Shown in pieces: positions 9,031-17,534 of a DNA stretch of 64,000 nt. The position numbers and the translations under genes were made by a program. Each line of letters opens with the position of its first letter. Position 1 is the first letter of the stretch. The notes under the pieces are model-generated. The model saw only the letters and a list, made by a program, of their open reading frames with translations. It had not been told where the DNA came from and did no database searches. Origin of the DNA: MR-S7 sp000400995 (GTDB lineage Bacteria > Pseudomonadota > Gammaproteobacteria > Burkholderiales > Burkholderiaceae_C); assembly GCF_045291395.1 (NCBI RefSeq), contig NZ_CP152342.1, positions 1,302,001-1,366,000 of the forward strand, given 5' to 3'.

Positions 9031-9681
9031 TCAGCCGACCTGGCCGACGTCCTGGGCCACGGCGTCCTCGGCGGTGCTGGCGGCGCGGCTGCGCCGCATG
9101 GACTCGCCCTTCAGCGCGATCTTGTGCGCACCGTGCACCACGCGGTCCAAGATGGCATCGGCCAGCGTGGGCTCGCCCAACCAGGCGTGCCAGGCAGTCG
9201 GCGGTAACTGGCTGGTGATGATGGTCGCACGGCTGCCCACGCGGTCGTCCAGCAACTCCAGCAGATCGCTGCGCTCGTTGGCGGCAATGGGCGTGAGCGC
9301 GAAGTCGTCCAGCACCAGCAGTTGCACGCGCGCCAGTTGGCCGAGCCGGCGCTTGAAGCTGCCGTCGCCATGGGCCACGTGCAACTCCTGCAGCAGCCGC
9401 GCGGTCCGCGTGTACAGCACGGCGTGGCCGGCGCGCGCGGCCTGGCGCGCCAGCGCGCAGGCCAGCCACGTCTTGCCGCAACCGGTGGCCCTGGTCAGCA
9501 GCACGCTGCGCCCATCGCGCACCCACTGGGCCGTGGCCAGCTCGGCCATCAGCGCCCGGTTCAGCCCGCGCGAGGCGCGCCAGTCGATGTCCTGCATGCA
9601 AGTGCTCGAGACCTTGAGCTGCGCGGCCTTGAGCAGCCGGGCCAGCTGCTTGTCGTCGCGCCAGTCGACCTCGCTGATCAT
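9031..9681 (-). pseudogene. istB: IstB helper ATPase of an IS21-like element, 5'-truncated
   Basis: The 216-residue reading frame aligns with IstB from about its residue 60: RLARLLKAAQ, DIDWRASRGL, Walker A region ATGCGKT, LLVLDDFAL (Walker B) and ADAILDRVVHGAHKIALKGES near the end. The N-terminal third is absent and the ATG at 9681 is probably fortuitous, formed at the junction with the peptidase gene (ATGA overlap). The first glycine of Walker A is an arginine (RATGCGKT), one G-to-A-type change from GGG. No istA is present. With the 8682-8832 repeats it is a one-ended IS21 relic inserted in the IS5 relic. Confidence 0.85.
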
Positions 9682-12545
9682 CGGTCTTGAGCATCTTCCA
9701 CGGTGGATTTCAGTTCCTTTTCACGCTCAACGTGGCCGACACCTTCGCTGAGCTGCAGCGAACTGCCGGGGAAATCCGGCGCTGCCCAGGGTTCACAGCG
9801 CCCGCCCAGATGGCGTGCAAGGAAGGACTCGCACAGCGCATTGAAGGACATCCGGTTCGCTTCTCGTAGGAAGCCATGGCCTTCGTCAGGGTACAAGGCG
9901 TAGCTGACTTCGATCCCATTGCTTCTCAGGGCCGCCACCATTTGTTCGGATTCCGCCTGGCGTACGCGCGGATCATTGCCGCCCTGCGCGATCAGCAGCG
10001 GCGCGCGGACGGCGGCGGCGTGATGCAATGGCGAGCGCTCGCGCAGGCGCGCTTTTCCTTCCTCCGTCCGCGGGTCGCCGATGACCCGGTATTGCCTGGC
10101 GCGGTGCGCCTCCCAATAGGCCGGAATGGAATCCAGCAAGGTTTCCAGGCTGGAAGGTCCAAAGAGGTCGATGCCGCAGGCATAGCGTTGGGGATAGCGG
10201 GTCAACGCCGACAGCACGGCGTACCCCCCGTAGCTGCCGCCAAAGATGGCCAGGCGGGCGGGGTCGGCGATTCCCCTTGCCACAGCCCAGGCCACGGCGT
10301 CTTCCAGGTCCTCGTCCATCTTTGCGCCCCATTCGCCGTCGGCCGCATTGACGAAGGCTTTGCCGAAGCCCGTGGAGCCCCGGAAATTGACGCTCAACAC
10401 CGCATAGCCCCGGTTGGCGAGCCACTGGTGCATTGGCTTGTAGCCGAAGGTATCGCGCGACCACGGACCGCCGTGCACCAGCAGCACCATCGGCAGGGGC
10501 GCGGCGGCGCGTAGCTCGCCGGCTTCCGATTCCACGGGCAGCGTGAGGTAGGACACGAGGTTCAGTCCGTCGCGCGAACCGATTACCGCGGGCTGCATGC
10601 GGGCCAGCCGGACGCCGGACAGTCGAGGGCGCACATCCAGCAAGTGGGTCAGCGACCGGCCAGCGCGGTCGTAGAGCCAGACGGCCGGCGGCGCAACGTC
10701 GCTTGACACGTTGATCAGCCAGAGGCTGTCATCTTCGGTATGGCCGCTCAGACGCCACTCGCCTTGTACGCTCGCCGACAGGAAATCGACGTCGCCCTTC
10801 AGCGCATCGTCCAGCACGCGCAGCCGGTACCGGTCATAGGTCACGCCGCAGGCAAGCGGCCGGTAATCGCGCGGATCGCTGAGGATGCCACCAATATCGG
10901 CGCGATCGTCCTCGGCCAGTACCGTCGTCTCCCCGCTTTCCAGGTCGATGGCACACAGCGCGGCGGTGTTCCTCCCCCGGCTGTCGAAGAAGTAGAGTGT
11001 CCGGCCGTCGGCGCTCAGGTGGGAGGGGCCGGAACCGCGGGTATCTTCGTGCGCCAACTGGATCCAGGGCTGCCAGCAGCCATCGGCATCGGGTCGCAGG
11101 ATGAGGCTGCCGCCATCGGCCAGACTTCGGGCCGCCAGCCGAACGCGGTAGTGGTCGTCGAGCAGGTAGCCCGCGAAGCCGGTGTTTTCCTGCAGCAGGG
11201 TCAGCTTGCCGCTGGCCAGCTCCAGCAGGTAGAGGTCTGGATAGCGTGGGTCGCGCTCGTTGAGCGTGATGACGATCTCGGCGCGGCGTACGCGACTGAC
11301 GGCCTGGATCGAGGTGCGCACCCCTGGCTTGAGGGGCGTGAGTTCACGGCTGCCGCCGCTGCCGGCGTCGCCGGCGAAGAGGCGCCAGTTCTCGTCACCG
11401 TCATGGTCCTGCGCATACAGGAGCGTGCCGGGCAGGTAGGACCAGCTGAACTGCTGAATGCCGCGGCGCCGGTCGAAGGTGATCTGGCGGGTCGCCCCGG
11501 GATTCGCGCGCGGCGCGGCCCAGACGTTCATGACGCCTTCGTCGTCGGCGAGCCAAGCCAGCCACTGGCCATCCGGGCTGATGCGGATGAGCCCGCGCGC
11601 CGGATTGGCGAACAGATCGGCCCTTGGGATCAGGGCCGGCGGCTCTGGCGCCACGCCTTGCATGGCTGCGGCCCACAGCAGGTCCAGGCCGATGTCCCAT
11701 TGCCGCGCAGCCTGGGCCTTCCTATACCGGCCGGGCAGCATCGCATGGTCGTACAACGCCGGGTCCTGCTCGCGCAGCAGCTTGAAAACGTCGATGTGTT
11801 CGTGCTCCTGACCAGGCAGGGCCTGCGCCTTGGCCTGGCGATGAAGTTCCTCCAGCCTTTGCCGGACGCGCTGCTCATCGTCTGCCGTCCAGCCTGGCGG
11901 ATCGCTCCTGGCAGCGCGCGCGCTGCTCGCCCATGCCCATTGCCGCAAGGTGTCGGAGACGGCGGTGCGCGAGGTCCGTGGATCCCAGGCGGCAGCCTCG
12001 ATGACCGCGCCGAGGGCAGCCTCGACGTCCGTCTTGGCGAAGCCGTCGGTCTCTTGGACAGCCTGCCGGCGCACGCGCCGCCACTCCGCTGGCTCGACGC
12101 GATCGCCCCGGAGGCAGGCGAGATGCAGCGCGGCCACGGCCTGCAGTATGCCGGCCAGAGGCTCGGCGCGAGCCTGCGCGAACGAGGCCAATCCATGTGC
12201 CGGGTCTAGCAGCAGTACGAGAATGCAGCGGCTACCAGCCAGGGACAGGTCGATTCCGGCGGGCACGGCCTCGAGCAGTGCGACGGCGCGCCGGATCCCC
12301 GCGGCCAGATCCGGCGTGTTGGCCAGCACGCCGTCGAGCGCCAGCGCGAGCCACGCCGGCAAGCCCAGGCACGGCTGCCATTGCTCAACGTCCTCGCTTT
12401 GCAGCAGGCTGCCCACGAGACTGCCCGTCCTCCCGTCCCAGTGGATAGGGCGTGCAGACCATTGCCCTGCCTGCTTGAGCGTCCGCAGGCGATCCATGGT
12501 GCGCTGTTTGCAGTCCGGGTCGGCCTTGTAGGCAAGCAATGTCAT
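9678..12545 (-). CDS. S9-family prolyl-oligopeptidase-like serine peptidase with unusual N-terminus
   Basis: This 955-residue protein ends in an alpha/beta-hydrolase domain with nucleophile motif GGSYGGYA (about residue 775), acid GGNDPRV and histidine DEGHGF. A seven-bladed-propeller-like segment precedes it from about residue 320 (ISPDGQWLAWL and repeats). Roughly 310 helical residues at the N-terminus match no domain I recognise. There is no signal peptide, so it should act in the cytoplasm on peptides or peptide-like esters. It starts 1 nt after the thioredoxin stop, so is coupled to it. The last 15 or so residues run into IS21 debris and may not be original. Related S9 enzymes cleave lasso peptides or acyl-peptides; substrate here is unknown. 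Confidence 0.8.
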   Translation of the reverse strand: MTLLAYKADPDCKQRTMDRLRTLKQAGQWSARPIHWDGRTGSLVGSLLQSEDVEQWQPCLGLPAWLALALDGVLANTPDLAAGIRRAVALLEAVPAGIDLSLAGSRCILVLLLDPAHGLASFAQARAEPLAGILQAVAALHLACLRGDRVEPAEWRRVRRQAVQETDGFAKTDVEAALGAVIEAAAWDPRTSRTAVSDTLRQWAWASSARAARSDPPGWTADDEQRVRQRLEELHRQAKAQALPGQEHEHIDVFKLLREQDPALYDHAMLPGRYRKAQAARQWDIGLDLLWAAAMQGVAPEPPALIPRADLFANPARGLIRISPDGQWLAWLADDEGVMNVWAAPRANPGATRQITFDRRRGIQQFSWSYLPGTLLYAQDHDGDENWRLFAGDAGSGGSRELTPLKPGVRTSIQAVSRVRRAEIVITLNERDPRYPDLYLLELASGKLTLLQENTGFAGYLLDDHYRVRLAARSLADGGSLILRPDADGCWQPWIQLAHEDTRGSGPSHLSADGRTLYFFDSRGRNTAALCAIDLESGETTVLAEDDRADIGGILSDPRDYRPLACGVTYDRYRLRVLDDALKGDVDFLSASVQGEWRLSGHTEDDSLWLINVSSDVAPPAVWLYDRAGRSLTHLLDVRPRLSGVRLARMQPAVIGSRDGLNLVSYLTLPVESEAGELRAAAPLPMVLLVHGGPWSRDTFGYKPMHQWLANRGYAVLSVNFRGSTGFGKAFVNAADGEWGAKMDEDLEDAVAWAVARGIADPARLAIFGGSYGGYAVLSALTRYPQRYACGIDLFGPSSLETLLDSIPAYWEAHRARQYRVIGDPRTEEGKARLRERSPLHHAAAVRAPLLIAQGGNDPRVRQAESEQMVAALRSNGIEVSYALYPDEGHGFLREANRMSFNALCESFLARHLGGRCEPWAAPDFPGSSLQLSEGVGHVEREKELKSTVEDAQDR

Positions 12546-12546
12546 C

Positions 12547-12879
12547 TCAAGTCTCCAGGTGCCGGTCGAGCAGTTGCGCGATGCGGGTCTTGGAGACCAG
12601 CCCGGGCAGGCGTTCGCGTTCGATGCCGTCGGCGAACAGAATCATTGTGGGCAGTCCTTTCACGCCCAACCGTGCGGCGATCTCTTGGTTTTCGTCCGCG
12701 TTGAGTTTTCGAATGCGAACCTCGCCCGCGTACTCCCCTGCCACGTCGTCGAGGATGGGTAGCAGTTGCTTGCATGGACCGCACCACTCGGCCCAGAAGT
12801 CGACCAGAACCAGGCCGTCGGCCTGCAATACCTCGTGGTCGAAGCTGGATGTCGTGACGGAAAGCACCTTGTTGGTCAT
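12547..12879 (-). CDS. Thioredoxin
   Basis: The 110-residue product has the active site FWAEWCGPCKQLLPIL and cis-proline region GLPTMILF, with normal thioredoxin length. The ATG at 12879 gives the usual family start (MTNKVLSV). A longer TTG start at 12933 overlapping the ABC transporter stop is possible but would add 18 non-family residues. It sits between the importer and the peptidase, almost without gaps, suggesting that disulfide reduction of the imported compound or of a partner belongs to the pathway (inference). It is not linked to housekeeping genes such as rho. Confidence 0.88.
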   Translation of the reverse strand: MTNKVLSVTTSSFDHEVLQADGLVLVDFWAEWCGPCKQLLPILDDVAGEYAGEVRIRKLNADENQEIAARLGVKGLPTMILFADGIERERLPGLVSKTRIAQLLDRHLET

Positions 12880-12929
12880 GGAATAAGCGATCTCTGAAGG
12901 CAAGACTGAAGGAAATGGAAGAACGACGC

Positions 12930-14669
12930 TCAAGCGGAGATTGCCGCCGTAGCCGGAGGACCGGATTCCGGTCCAGATCCCGGGGCGATCTCGAACACAT
13001 GATCGTGGAAGCTGGCCAGCGATTCACGGTGGGCCACGCTGACGATGGCAGTTGCGGGCAGGCGCTCGATCAGCGTCCCGTAAAGGGCGCGCTCGCTCGC
13101 GGGATCGAGCGCGCTGGTGGCTTCGTCCAGGAAGAGGAAGTCGGGCTTGTGCAGCAGGGCGCGGGCAATCGCCAGGCGCTGCTGTTCGCCGCCGGACAGC
13201 TTCTGCTGCCAGCGAGCCTGCTCGCCGAGCGTCCCGGCCAGACCGTCGAGCTGGACTGCCGTCAACACCTCGAGGCAGGTCTGATCATCGAACGACTGCT
13301 CATCGCCGGGATAGCACAACCCCTCCTTCAGCGTTCCATAGGGGATGTAGCTGCGCTGAGGCAGGAACATCAGCTGGTCGCCGGGCGGAACGTGCACCTT
13401 CCCGCGGCCGTAGGGCCACATGCCGGCGATCGCGCGCAGCAGCGTGCTTTTGCCGGCCCCGGAGGGGCCGCGGATCAGCCAGCGCTCGCCGCGTCCGACC
13501 TGCAGTGTCGGTACGCTGGCGATGTGGCCGCCATCAGGACGGGACAGCGCCACGGCTTCGGCGCGGACTTCCGAGCCAGCTTGGCGGGCGATCGCGATGT
13601 GCCGCGGCAGGTGTTCCGCCTGGTGGATGGCGGCCGAGAGGTCGCGCAAGCGGTTGCCGACGGCGCGCCATTCGGCGAACCCCACATAGGCCTGTGTGAA
13701 GAAAGACAGGCTGCTGTTGAGCGTGTTGAACGCGCCAGTGATCCGGGTGACGTCCCCCAGGCTGATCGCGCCGGATAGATAGCGCGGCAGGGCGCCGACG
13801 GTCGGCAAGATGGAGCCGGCCTGGACGTACATGTCTCGCGCCAGGACCATTTTGCACGTCCGAATCATCACGTCGCGCCAATTGCTCTTGACGTTCTCGA
13901 AGGCGCCGATCAGCCGCCGGTATTCACGCTCCCCGCCGTCATAGAAGGCGATCTGCTCCGCGTTCTCACGCAGTTGCATGCCGCGATAGCGGAAATCGGC
14001 CTCCACGGTCTGCCGGCGGTTGAACAGCCCGATCAGAGGCCGGCCGACCAGGTGGGAGATCAGCAGGCCGCCCAATGCGTAGGCGTAGGCGATGTAGACC
14101 ATGTAGCCGGGAATCGCGAAGTCGCGTCCACCCACGCTGAACTCCAGCGTCCCGGACAGCGTCCACAGCACGACAGTGAAGGTGACGGTGGTCACCACTA
14201 CCCGGATCGTGCCAAGCGTGAGCGTCAGGGTCAGCTGAATGAACTGCTCGACATCTTCGGCGATGCGCTGGTCGGGGTTGTCCACGCGGCCATCGCGCTC
14301 GATGCCGTAGAAAGCGCGATGGCGGGTCCAGGCTTGCAGGTACCACGTGGTCATCCAGCTGCGCCACTGATACTTGAGGATCTCATAGCCCAGGTACCCT
14401 GACAGCAGCCGCATCAAGACCCCCAACCCGCTGACGCCGAGCGCCAGCAGCAGCACCTGCCACAGGCCCTCCCACTTGCGCGCGACCATCGCATCGACGA
14501 CCTGACCATCGAGCTGGTTCTCCCAGACCGAGATGTAGACGCCGGTGAACATGAGCACCAGCAGAACCGTCAGGAGAATCCAGCCTTTCCAGCTTTGGCG
14601 GGACTTCCAGTAGGGCAGGAGGATGCCCAGCACGCTTGGACGCTGGTCGGAAGAAGGCACAGGCTTCAT
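12930..14669 (-). CDS. SbmA/BacA/YddA-like ABC importer (permease fused to ATPase)
   Basis: The 579-residue protein has six or so N-terminal membrane segments of the ABC_membrane_2 type (WRSWMTTWYLQAW and the diagnostic VDNPDQRIAEDVEQF). A complete ATPase follows: Walker A GPSGAGKST, signature LSGGEQQRLAIARALL, Walker B FLFLDEATSALD. This family includes SbmA, BacA and the B12/bleomycin importer, which bring peptides, bleomycin or cobalamin into the cytoplasm. Start 14669 (ATG) is preferred; a TTG at 14693 would lengthen it by 8 residues. It lies 94 nt after the TonB receptor gene and before thioredoxin and peptidase genes, fitting inner-membrane passage of what the receptor captures. Confidence 0.87.
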   Translation of the reverse strand: MKPVPSSDQRPSVLGILLPYWKSRQSWKGWILLTVLLVLMFTGVYISVWENQLDGQVVDAMVARKWEGLWQVLLLALGVSGLGVLMRLLSGYLGYEILKYQWRSWMTTWYLQAWTRHRAFYGIERDGRVDNPDQRIAEDVEQFIQLTLTLTLGTIRVVVTTVTFTVVLWTLSGTLEFSVGGRDFAIPGYMVYIAYAYALGGLLISHLVGRPLIGLFNRRQTVEADFRYRGMQLRENAEQIAFYDGGEREYRRLIGAFENVKSNWRDVMIRTCKMVLARDMYVQAGSILPTVGALPRYLSGAISLGDVTRITGAFNTLNSSLSFFTQAYVGFAEWRAVGNRLRDLSAAIHQAEHLPRHIAIARQAGSEVRAEAVALSRPDGGHIASVPTLQVGRGERWLIRGPSGAGKSTLLRAIAGMWPYGRGKVHVPPGDQLMFLPQRSYIPYGTLKEGLCYPGDEQSFDDQTCLEVLTAVQLDGLAGTLGEQARWQQKLSGGEQQRLAIARALLHKPDFLFLDEATSALDPASERALYGTLIERLPATAIVSVAHRESLASFHDHVFEIAPGSGPESGPPATAAISA

Positions 14670-14763
14670 ACGCCGGCGCCGTCCTTGCAGCAAAGATGCC
14701 GGCGCTGCTCGCGGGCGACTTGGGTTCGGATGGACGGCATGTTATCGAACGTGTTTTGGAGCA

Positions 14764-17181
14764 TCAGAGGCTCATGCGGAATGTCAGAGTCGCCGTGCGT
14801 CCCGGTTGGACCGGGACATAGAGCGTGGAATTTGAGTAGCCATACAGCTCTCGGTCGAATAGGTTCTTCACGCCAAGGCGCAGCGACCAGTTGTCGCGCA
14901 CATAGGAAATGCCGGCATCCACCCGTGCGCCGCCCGGCGCCATGGGGTCGCTCGCCAGCGTGCCGATGCGCGCCGTGCTGTATGCCGTCAGGCCCGCCGA
15001 GACGCCGAAGCCGCGCAGGGCCTCGGACTGAAAGTCGTAGGTGGTCCACAGGCTGGTCTGGTGGCGCGGTTGCGCGCCCGAAAGCCTGGTACCGTCGGTC
15101 AGGTCCTTGTCCTGGATGTAGGTGTAGTTGAACAGCAGGTTCCATCCCGCGGTCAACTGGCCGGAACTCTCGAGTTCGAGGCCCCGAATGCGCCGGCCGT
15201 CGCGCTGGGCATAGCAGTTGTCGGCGCGATTGAGTTCCAGGCGATTGCTTTGATCCAGCTGGAAGAGCGCGGCGCTGAAACCGAATGCGCCATCTTCCGA
15301 GCCGTGCTTGAAGCCGATCTCCTTGTTCACGGTCTCTATCGGATCGAAGTCGGTGCCGCCGCCGCACGGCCTGACGGTGACGAACTGCGGTGAGAACCCT
15401 TCGGCATAGCTCGCGTACACCGACGAGGTCGCGCTCAGGTTGTACACCAGGCCCGCGTTCGGCGTGGTCTGCGACATCGACCGCTTCTCCTCGGAGGTGA
15501 CGCGATTGCTCAGCGGCTGGATGTTCTGGAACGGACCGCTGTCGTACTTTGTCCTGCGCAGGCCCAGCGTGGCGCTCCAGTTCCCGAGCCGGATTACGTC
15601 CTGGACGAACAGTGCGCGCTGCTCGCTCTCGGTCGAATAGATGCTTTGCAGCGTGCTGGCATCGCGCACCAACCTGACGAACGGGAACTGCTCGTCTTGG
15701 TATACGGGGACCGACTGGCCACTGCCCGAATAGCCGTAGACGTTGGTGCGCCGGCTGGTGTGATTGATGCCGGTCGACAGCGTGTGCGCCAGCGGGCCCG
15801 TGGCGAAGCTCAGGCGCAGATAGTGATCGCCGCTTGTGCTCCGGTAGTTCTGGCGGTCGCTGGTGTTGCCGTAGCTCAGGATCATGTTCGCGGTGCTGAT
15901 CGGAAAGCGCGGCTGAAACAGGCTCAGGTCCTGCATCGTCAAGGTGCGCTGCAGGCGGCTCACCACCGTGACGGAAGGCGAAAAAGCGTGCTCCAGGCTA
16001 TAGAAAACCGCCTTGCTGCGCAGGCGCACCCCGGCATCCTTGGCGCCCAGGCGCATTTTGGGGATGGGCTGAATGGCGCCGTTGAGCGCGAACGTATAGA
16101 GCCCCTGCCGGGACAGGGAGTCGTCGTAGGAGGCGCCCACGTTCAGATCGGTGGCATCGTCCTTCCAGCGCAGCTGCGCCGACAGGTAGTCGTTCTCGGC
16201 GCCGTCGTACCGGGCCACGCTGCGGTCGGCTCTCGCCGTGGCGCCGATGAGACGGAAGCTGAGCTTCTTGTTTTCGGTGACCGCCCCGGCCAGATCCACC
16301 GAGCCGCGCTTGTCGCCGAACGACCCGTACTGCAAGGCTACGTCGCGCACCCGCTCCGCTGTCGGCTTCTTAGTGACGATGTTGACGGCGCCGCTCAGCG
16401 AGTCGCCGCCCGAAAGGATCGCCTGAGGACCTTTGAGCACCTCGAGCCGATCGATGCTCGCGATGTTGGTAGCGCTGGAGAAGGGGTCGGTCACGCCATT
16501 GGACAGGGTGCTGGCCTGGCTGAAGCCGCGAATGGTGTAGGTCGGCAGGCTCTGCGCGTTTTCACGCGTCACGACGCCGGCGACGTTCTGAAGCACCTCC
16601 TGCACGCTTTGCGCCTGCTGGGTCTCGATCACCTTGGCCGTCACGATGGTCACGGCCTGCGGTACATCGAGCAGATCGGCATCGCTGCGAGTCGATGTTT
16701 CGGACCGTGATGCCCGGAAGCCGGTCTCCGCTTCGCCGCGCGTCGCGGTGACCGTCACGGCGTGCATCTGAGGCACGAACACCGCCACGTCGCCGTTGGC
16801 CAGCGTGGTCATCGTCAGGCCGCTTTGCGCGATTGCTTCCTGCACCGCCGTTGAGACGTGCCGGCGTCCCTGGATGGCTGGAGCCTCTCGACCCTGCACG
16901 TCGCGGGTCTCGAAGCGGATGCTCCGGCCTGTTATCCGGGCAATTTCCCTGAGTGTGGCGGCCAGTGGCCCTGCCGGGATCGCGTAGTCGTGGACCGCTT
17001 TCTCGCCCTGGCTTGCGGACGACACGGCCGATGAGGCCTGCGCGAACAACGGCGGGCTCACGCCCAGCAGGGCTGTGCAAAGCGCAGTCATGACGAAACC
17101 ATGGGACACCGCGGTTGTCGAAGCGACCGCTCTTAACTCATCTGTTCTGAACACATTGCCCTCCGACAATTGCTTATGCAT
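14764..17181 (-). CDS. TonB-dependent siderophore-type receptor with STN domain
   Basis: This 805-residue outer-membrane receptor has a signal peptide ending near AQA (residue 50), then an STN domain (IPAGPLAATLREIARITGRS, about 68-120). A TonB-box-like HAVTVTA, plug domain (VPQAVTIVTAKVIETQQ to GGDSLSGAVNIVTKKP) and a 22-strand-type barrel ending in a terminal aromatic-hydrophobic strand TLTFRMSL follow. STN domains usually talk to a FecR/FecI pair, but none is found nearby. AAAGGA lies 11 nt before the ATG. Expression with the ABC importer, thioredoxin and peptidase suggests uptake of an iron chelate or peptide with cytoplasmic processing. The ligand is unknown. Confidence 0.9.
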   Translation of the reverse strand: MHKQLSEGNVFRTDELRAVASTTAVSHGFVMTALCTALLGVSPPLFAQASSAVSSASQGEKAVHDYAIPAGPLAATLREIARITGRSIRFETRDVQGREAPAIQGRRHVSTAVQEAIAQSGLTMTTLANGDVAVFVPQMHAVTVTATRGEAETGFRASRSETSTRSDADLLDVPQAVTIVTAKVIETQQAQSVQEVLQNVAGVVTRENAQSLPTYTIRGFSQASTLSNGVTDPFSSATNIASIDRLEVLKGPQAILSGGDSLSGAVNIVTKKPTAERVRDVALQYGSFGDKRGSVDLAGAVTENKKLSFRLIGATARADRSVARYDGAENDYLSAQLRWKDDATDLNVGASYDDSLSRQGLYTFALNGAIQPIPKMRLGAKDAGVRLRSKAVFYSLEHAFSPSVTVVSRLQRTLTMQDLSLFQPRFPISTANMILSYGNTSDRQNYRSTSGDHYLRLSFATGPLAHTLSTGINHTSRRTNVYGYSGSGQSVPVYQDEQFPFVRLVRDASTLQSIYSTESEQRALFVQDVIRLGNWSATLGLRRTKYDSGPFQNIQPLSNRVTSEEKRSMSQTTPNAGLVYNLSATSSVYASYAEGFSPQFVTVRPCGGGTDFDPIETVNKEIGFKHGSEDGAFGFSAALFQLDQSNRLELNRADNCYAQRDGRRIRGLELESSGQLTAGWNLLFNYTYIQDKDLTDGTRLSGAQPRHQTSLWTTYDFQSEALRGFGVSAGLTAYSTARIGTLASDPMAPGGARVDAGISYVRDNWSLRLGVKNLFDRELYGYSNSTLYVPVQPGRTATLTFRMSL

Positions 17182-17534
17182 GTGTTTCGCTGTCCTTTGC
17201 GATCAACTGTCACACACAAAATTGTTTTCAATTGAAAACCACAGAGCTCTATGTTCAGCTACTTTTACAGGTAGATGTTATAAAATAATAGAATATACAT
17301 ACTCCTTCTGGACGTTCTTTATAGCATCTGTTTGATACAGTTCTGAAGATATGAAAAATCGTAGCTGGATATGCATGTGGTGTTCTGGTCAGTTGGGGCC
17401 TTGAGTAGAACACTTTGCGTCAATGGGCTATAATCCATCGGGTTCAACGCCGCCTATCGGCTGCGCTACTCCTCCCGGGGTTGGTCTCATCGGCCCTGCT
17501 GGCTCGTGGCGCGGTTCCCTGACTTTGGAGACCT
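17182..17534. promoter_or_regulatory. Divergent control region with 16-bp palindrome
   Basis: The 353-nt AT-rich gap separates the receptor operon (minus) and a MocR gene (plus). GTTTTCAATTGAAAAC at 17224-17239 is a perfect 16-bp palindrome about 45 nt before the receptor start, a likely operator. It does not fit the Fur box well. An AT-rich stretch at 17277-17305 (TTATAAAATAATAG) could hold the receptor promoter. Near the MocR gene, TTCTGGTCAGTTGG has CTGGTC-like half-sites seen with MocR regulators. Confidence 0.5.

Noticed and set aside
10740..12209. 489-codon plus-strand frame
   Set aside because: Opposes the S9 peptidase; low-complexity composition, no motif, no ribosome site.
17224..17239. 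Fur box before the TonB receptor gene
   Set aside because: GTTTTCAATTGAAAAC is a perfect palindrome but does not follow GATAAT-type hexamers.
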